Source: Moesziomyces globuligerus (Eukaryota > Basidiomycota > Ustilaginomycetes > Ustilaginales > Ustilaginaceae). From it: DNA of 64,000 nt. The position numbers and the translations under genes are program-made. This document shows, piece by piece, positions 63,101 to 64,000 of the stretch; position 1 is the first letter of the stretch; each line of letters opens with the position of its first letter. The notes under the pieces are model-generated. The model was not told the origin of the DNA and did not search any database. It saw only the letters and a list, made by a program, of their open reading frames with translations. The stretch spans positions 1-64,000 of the forward strand of contig JARVLF010000016.1 in NCBI GenBank assembly GCA_030849465.1. The letters run 5' to 3'.

Positions 63101-63717
63101 TCCTGGGGCCCCCCACGCTGCTCGAGCGTCGGGCGGTTTCGCACCTGCACGCCGCGCAGGACCCAACCCGACGCCTTGACTGGCCTCGACCCGTCTGCGC
63201 TGAGTGAGGCGAGCAGCGCCACTCCCTCCCTCTCTCTCTTTCTCTCGCTCCACGTCTCCAGCCACCTCGAGTCGCCCCTCGCCCCGTTCAACCAACGCCC
63301 TTGCCGGCTAAGCCGCTTCGGCAGACCCGCCACTGCCACACTCGCTCCTAACCCCGGCCGCTCCCCCCTGCACGCACTTGGCACCACCTTCGGCCGGGCA
63401 CGAACAATTTTCCTCCGCTCCTGGGCGCCCCGCCTTTGCCTCCCAGTGGCCACGCTCGCCGCCCACCTCGGCGCCACTCCAGCGCCGATTCTGGCCTGAC
63501 TCACACGGAGGTTGTCGCCGTATCGACGTGGCGCGAACCCCTCCCGAAATCCCTCATAAGCGCCTCCCGCCTGTCAACCTCCCCTCTTCCCCCCCACCAA
63601 GTGTTCCACCTCACCCCTTTCTCTCTGCATACCCCGTCGCACGATCATCGTCGACCAACGCTACTGTTCTCTTCCGTCTTTCCGAGCTCCCAGCCTCTAT
63701 AATACCCTCTGCCCCTC
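60125..63717. other. 3.6-kb intergenic region without a supportable gene
   Basis: Frames here are short, Arg/Ser-rich or lack an ATG. A palindromic cagcgctg repeat lies at 63071-63096. From about 63180 to 63717 the + strand is very pyrimidine-rich, as expected for the leader of the gene at 63718. No RNA gene or mobile-element signature was seen. Confidence 0.5.
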
Positions 63718-64000
63718 ATGGCTGCCTTCAACTCTGCTCTGCGCTCCGGCGCAATCCGCAGCCTCTCGGCTCGCGTCGCTCAACGTAAGTGATCTCATCC
63801 GCAACTTTCTCGTTCGCCTTGATCGTGCGTCCGTCTTCCTTAGATGAGACGGCCGAAAATTCGGTTTTTACGCTGCCTGCGAGAGTTGTGTCTCCGCAAG
63901 GAGCGTGGCACCGGCTTGCCAATTGCGGCGATTGATCAAGTGGCCACAGATGTTGGCGGCGACGTTGATCATTTGTAATTCAAGCAATACGCTGACACGT
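63718..64000 (+). CDS. First exon of a probable mitochondrial protein, cut by the window edge
   Basis: ATG at 63718 follows a long CT-rich leader and opens a frame of 22 codons plus one base, ending at a consensus donor (GTAAGT at 63785). The encoded stretch starts MAAFNSALRS, has Arg at 9, 14 and 19 and no acidic residue, like a mitochondrial presequence. Reading on past the donor gives a stop after a few codons, so an intron is likely, and the rest of the gene lies beyond 64000. The identity cannot be determined. Confidence 0.55.

Noticed and set aside
62696..63499. A 267-codon frame near the right edge
   Set aside because: No ATG at its start, Arg/Ser/Leu-rich composition and no domain; it runs into the CT-rich leader of the next gene.
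1..64000. tRNA, rRNA, CRISPR array or classical transposon
   Set aside because: Both strands were scanned for tRNA T-arm patterns, 5S rRNA-like sequence, regular spaced repeats with unique spacers, and transposase or reverse-transcriptase motifs. None was found, but a structure-based search was not possible.

Overview
The window is the left end of a chromosome of a basidiomycete fungus, most likely a smut or smut-related yeast (Ustilaginomycotina: Ustilago, Sporisorium, Moesziomyces or Pseudozyma type). This rests on a terminal (CCCTAA)n telomere, moderately GC-rich compact genes, few introns of about 84-141 nt, CT-rich leaders, and typical eukaryotic nuclear genes (proteasome ATPase, COP9 signalosome, NatC, spliceosomal FHA protein, mitochondrial proteins). 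The species assignment is an inference; no marker here proves it.

Region 1, the subtelomere (1-11146). After 169 bp of telomere come a probable 2-oxoglutarate/Fe(II) dioxygenase gene of TET/JBP type, an 89-bp minisatellite, and a full-length 938-residue zinc-finger protein gene with a 22-bp minisatellite just upstream of its start. A 58-bp interstitial telomeric tract follows, then three near-identical 1995-bp tandem units. Each unit carries the same zinc-finger gene cut to 539 codons. The cuts and joins lie on telomere-like bases, so this looks like a record of repeated chromosome breakage, telomere healing and recombination.

Region 2, the ordinary arm (11547-42261). In order: TPR-like protein, RPT6, ISA1, MRH4-like DEAD-box helicase, NAA35, a five-exon ferric reductase, a LYRM2-like protein, a SNIP1/Pml1-like FHA protein, SDH2, a purple acid phosphatase, a GT69 (CAP59/CMT1-type) glycosyltransferase, a cyclopropane-fatty-acid synthase, and an AT-hook protein. 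Several neighbours are divergent pairs that share a promoter region (RPT6/ISA1, MRH4/NAA35, SNIP1/SDH2, GT69/CFA) or convergent pairs with short gaps. There is no operon structure. Many of the products are mitochondrial (ISA1, MRH4-like, LYRM2, SDH2, and the partial gene at the right edge), but they are unlinked in regulation as far as can be seen.

Region 3 (42262-50561) is an 8.3-kb stretch in which no convincing gene was found.

Region 4 (50562-64000) holds CSN4, a type I membrane protein, a three-exon TMEM14 gene, BFR1, a family 2 glycoside hydrolase, a 3.6-kb stretch without a gene, and the first exon of a probable mitochondrial protein at the right edge.

Splice sites were assigned by eye from consensus sequences and protein-family fit; none is confirmed by transcripts.
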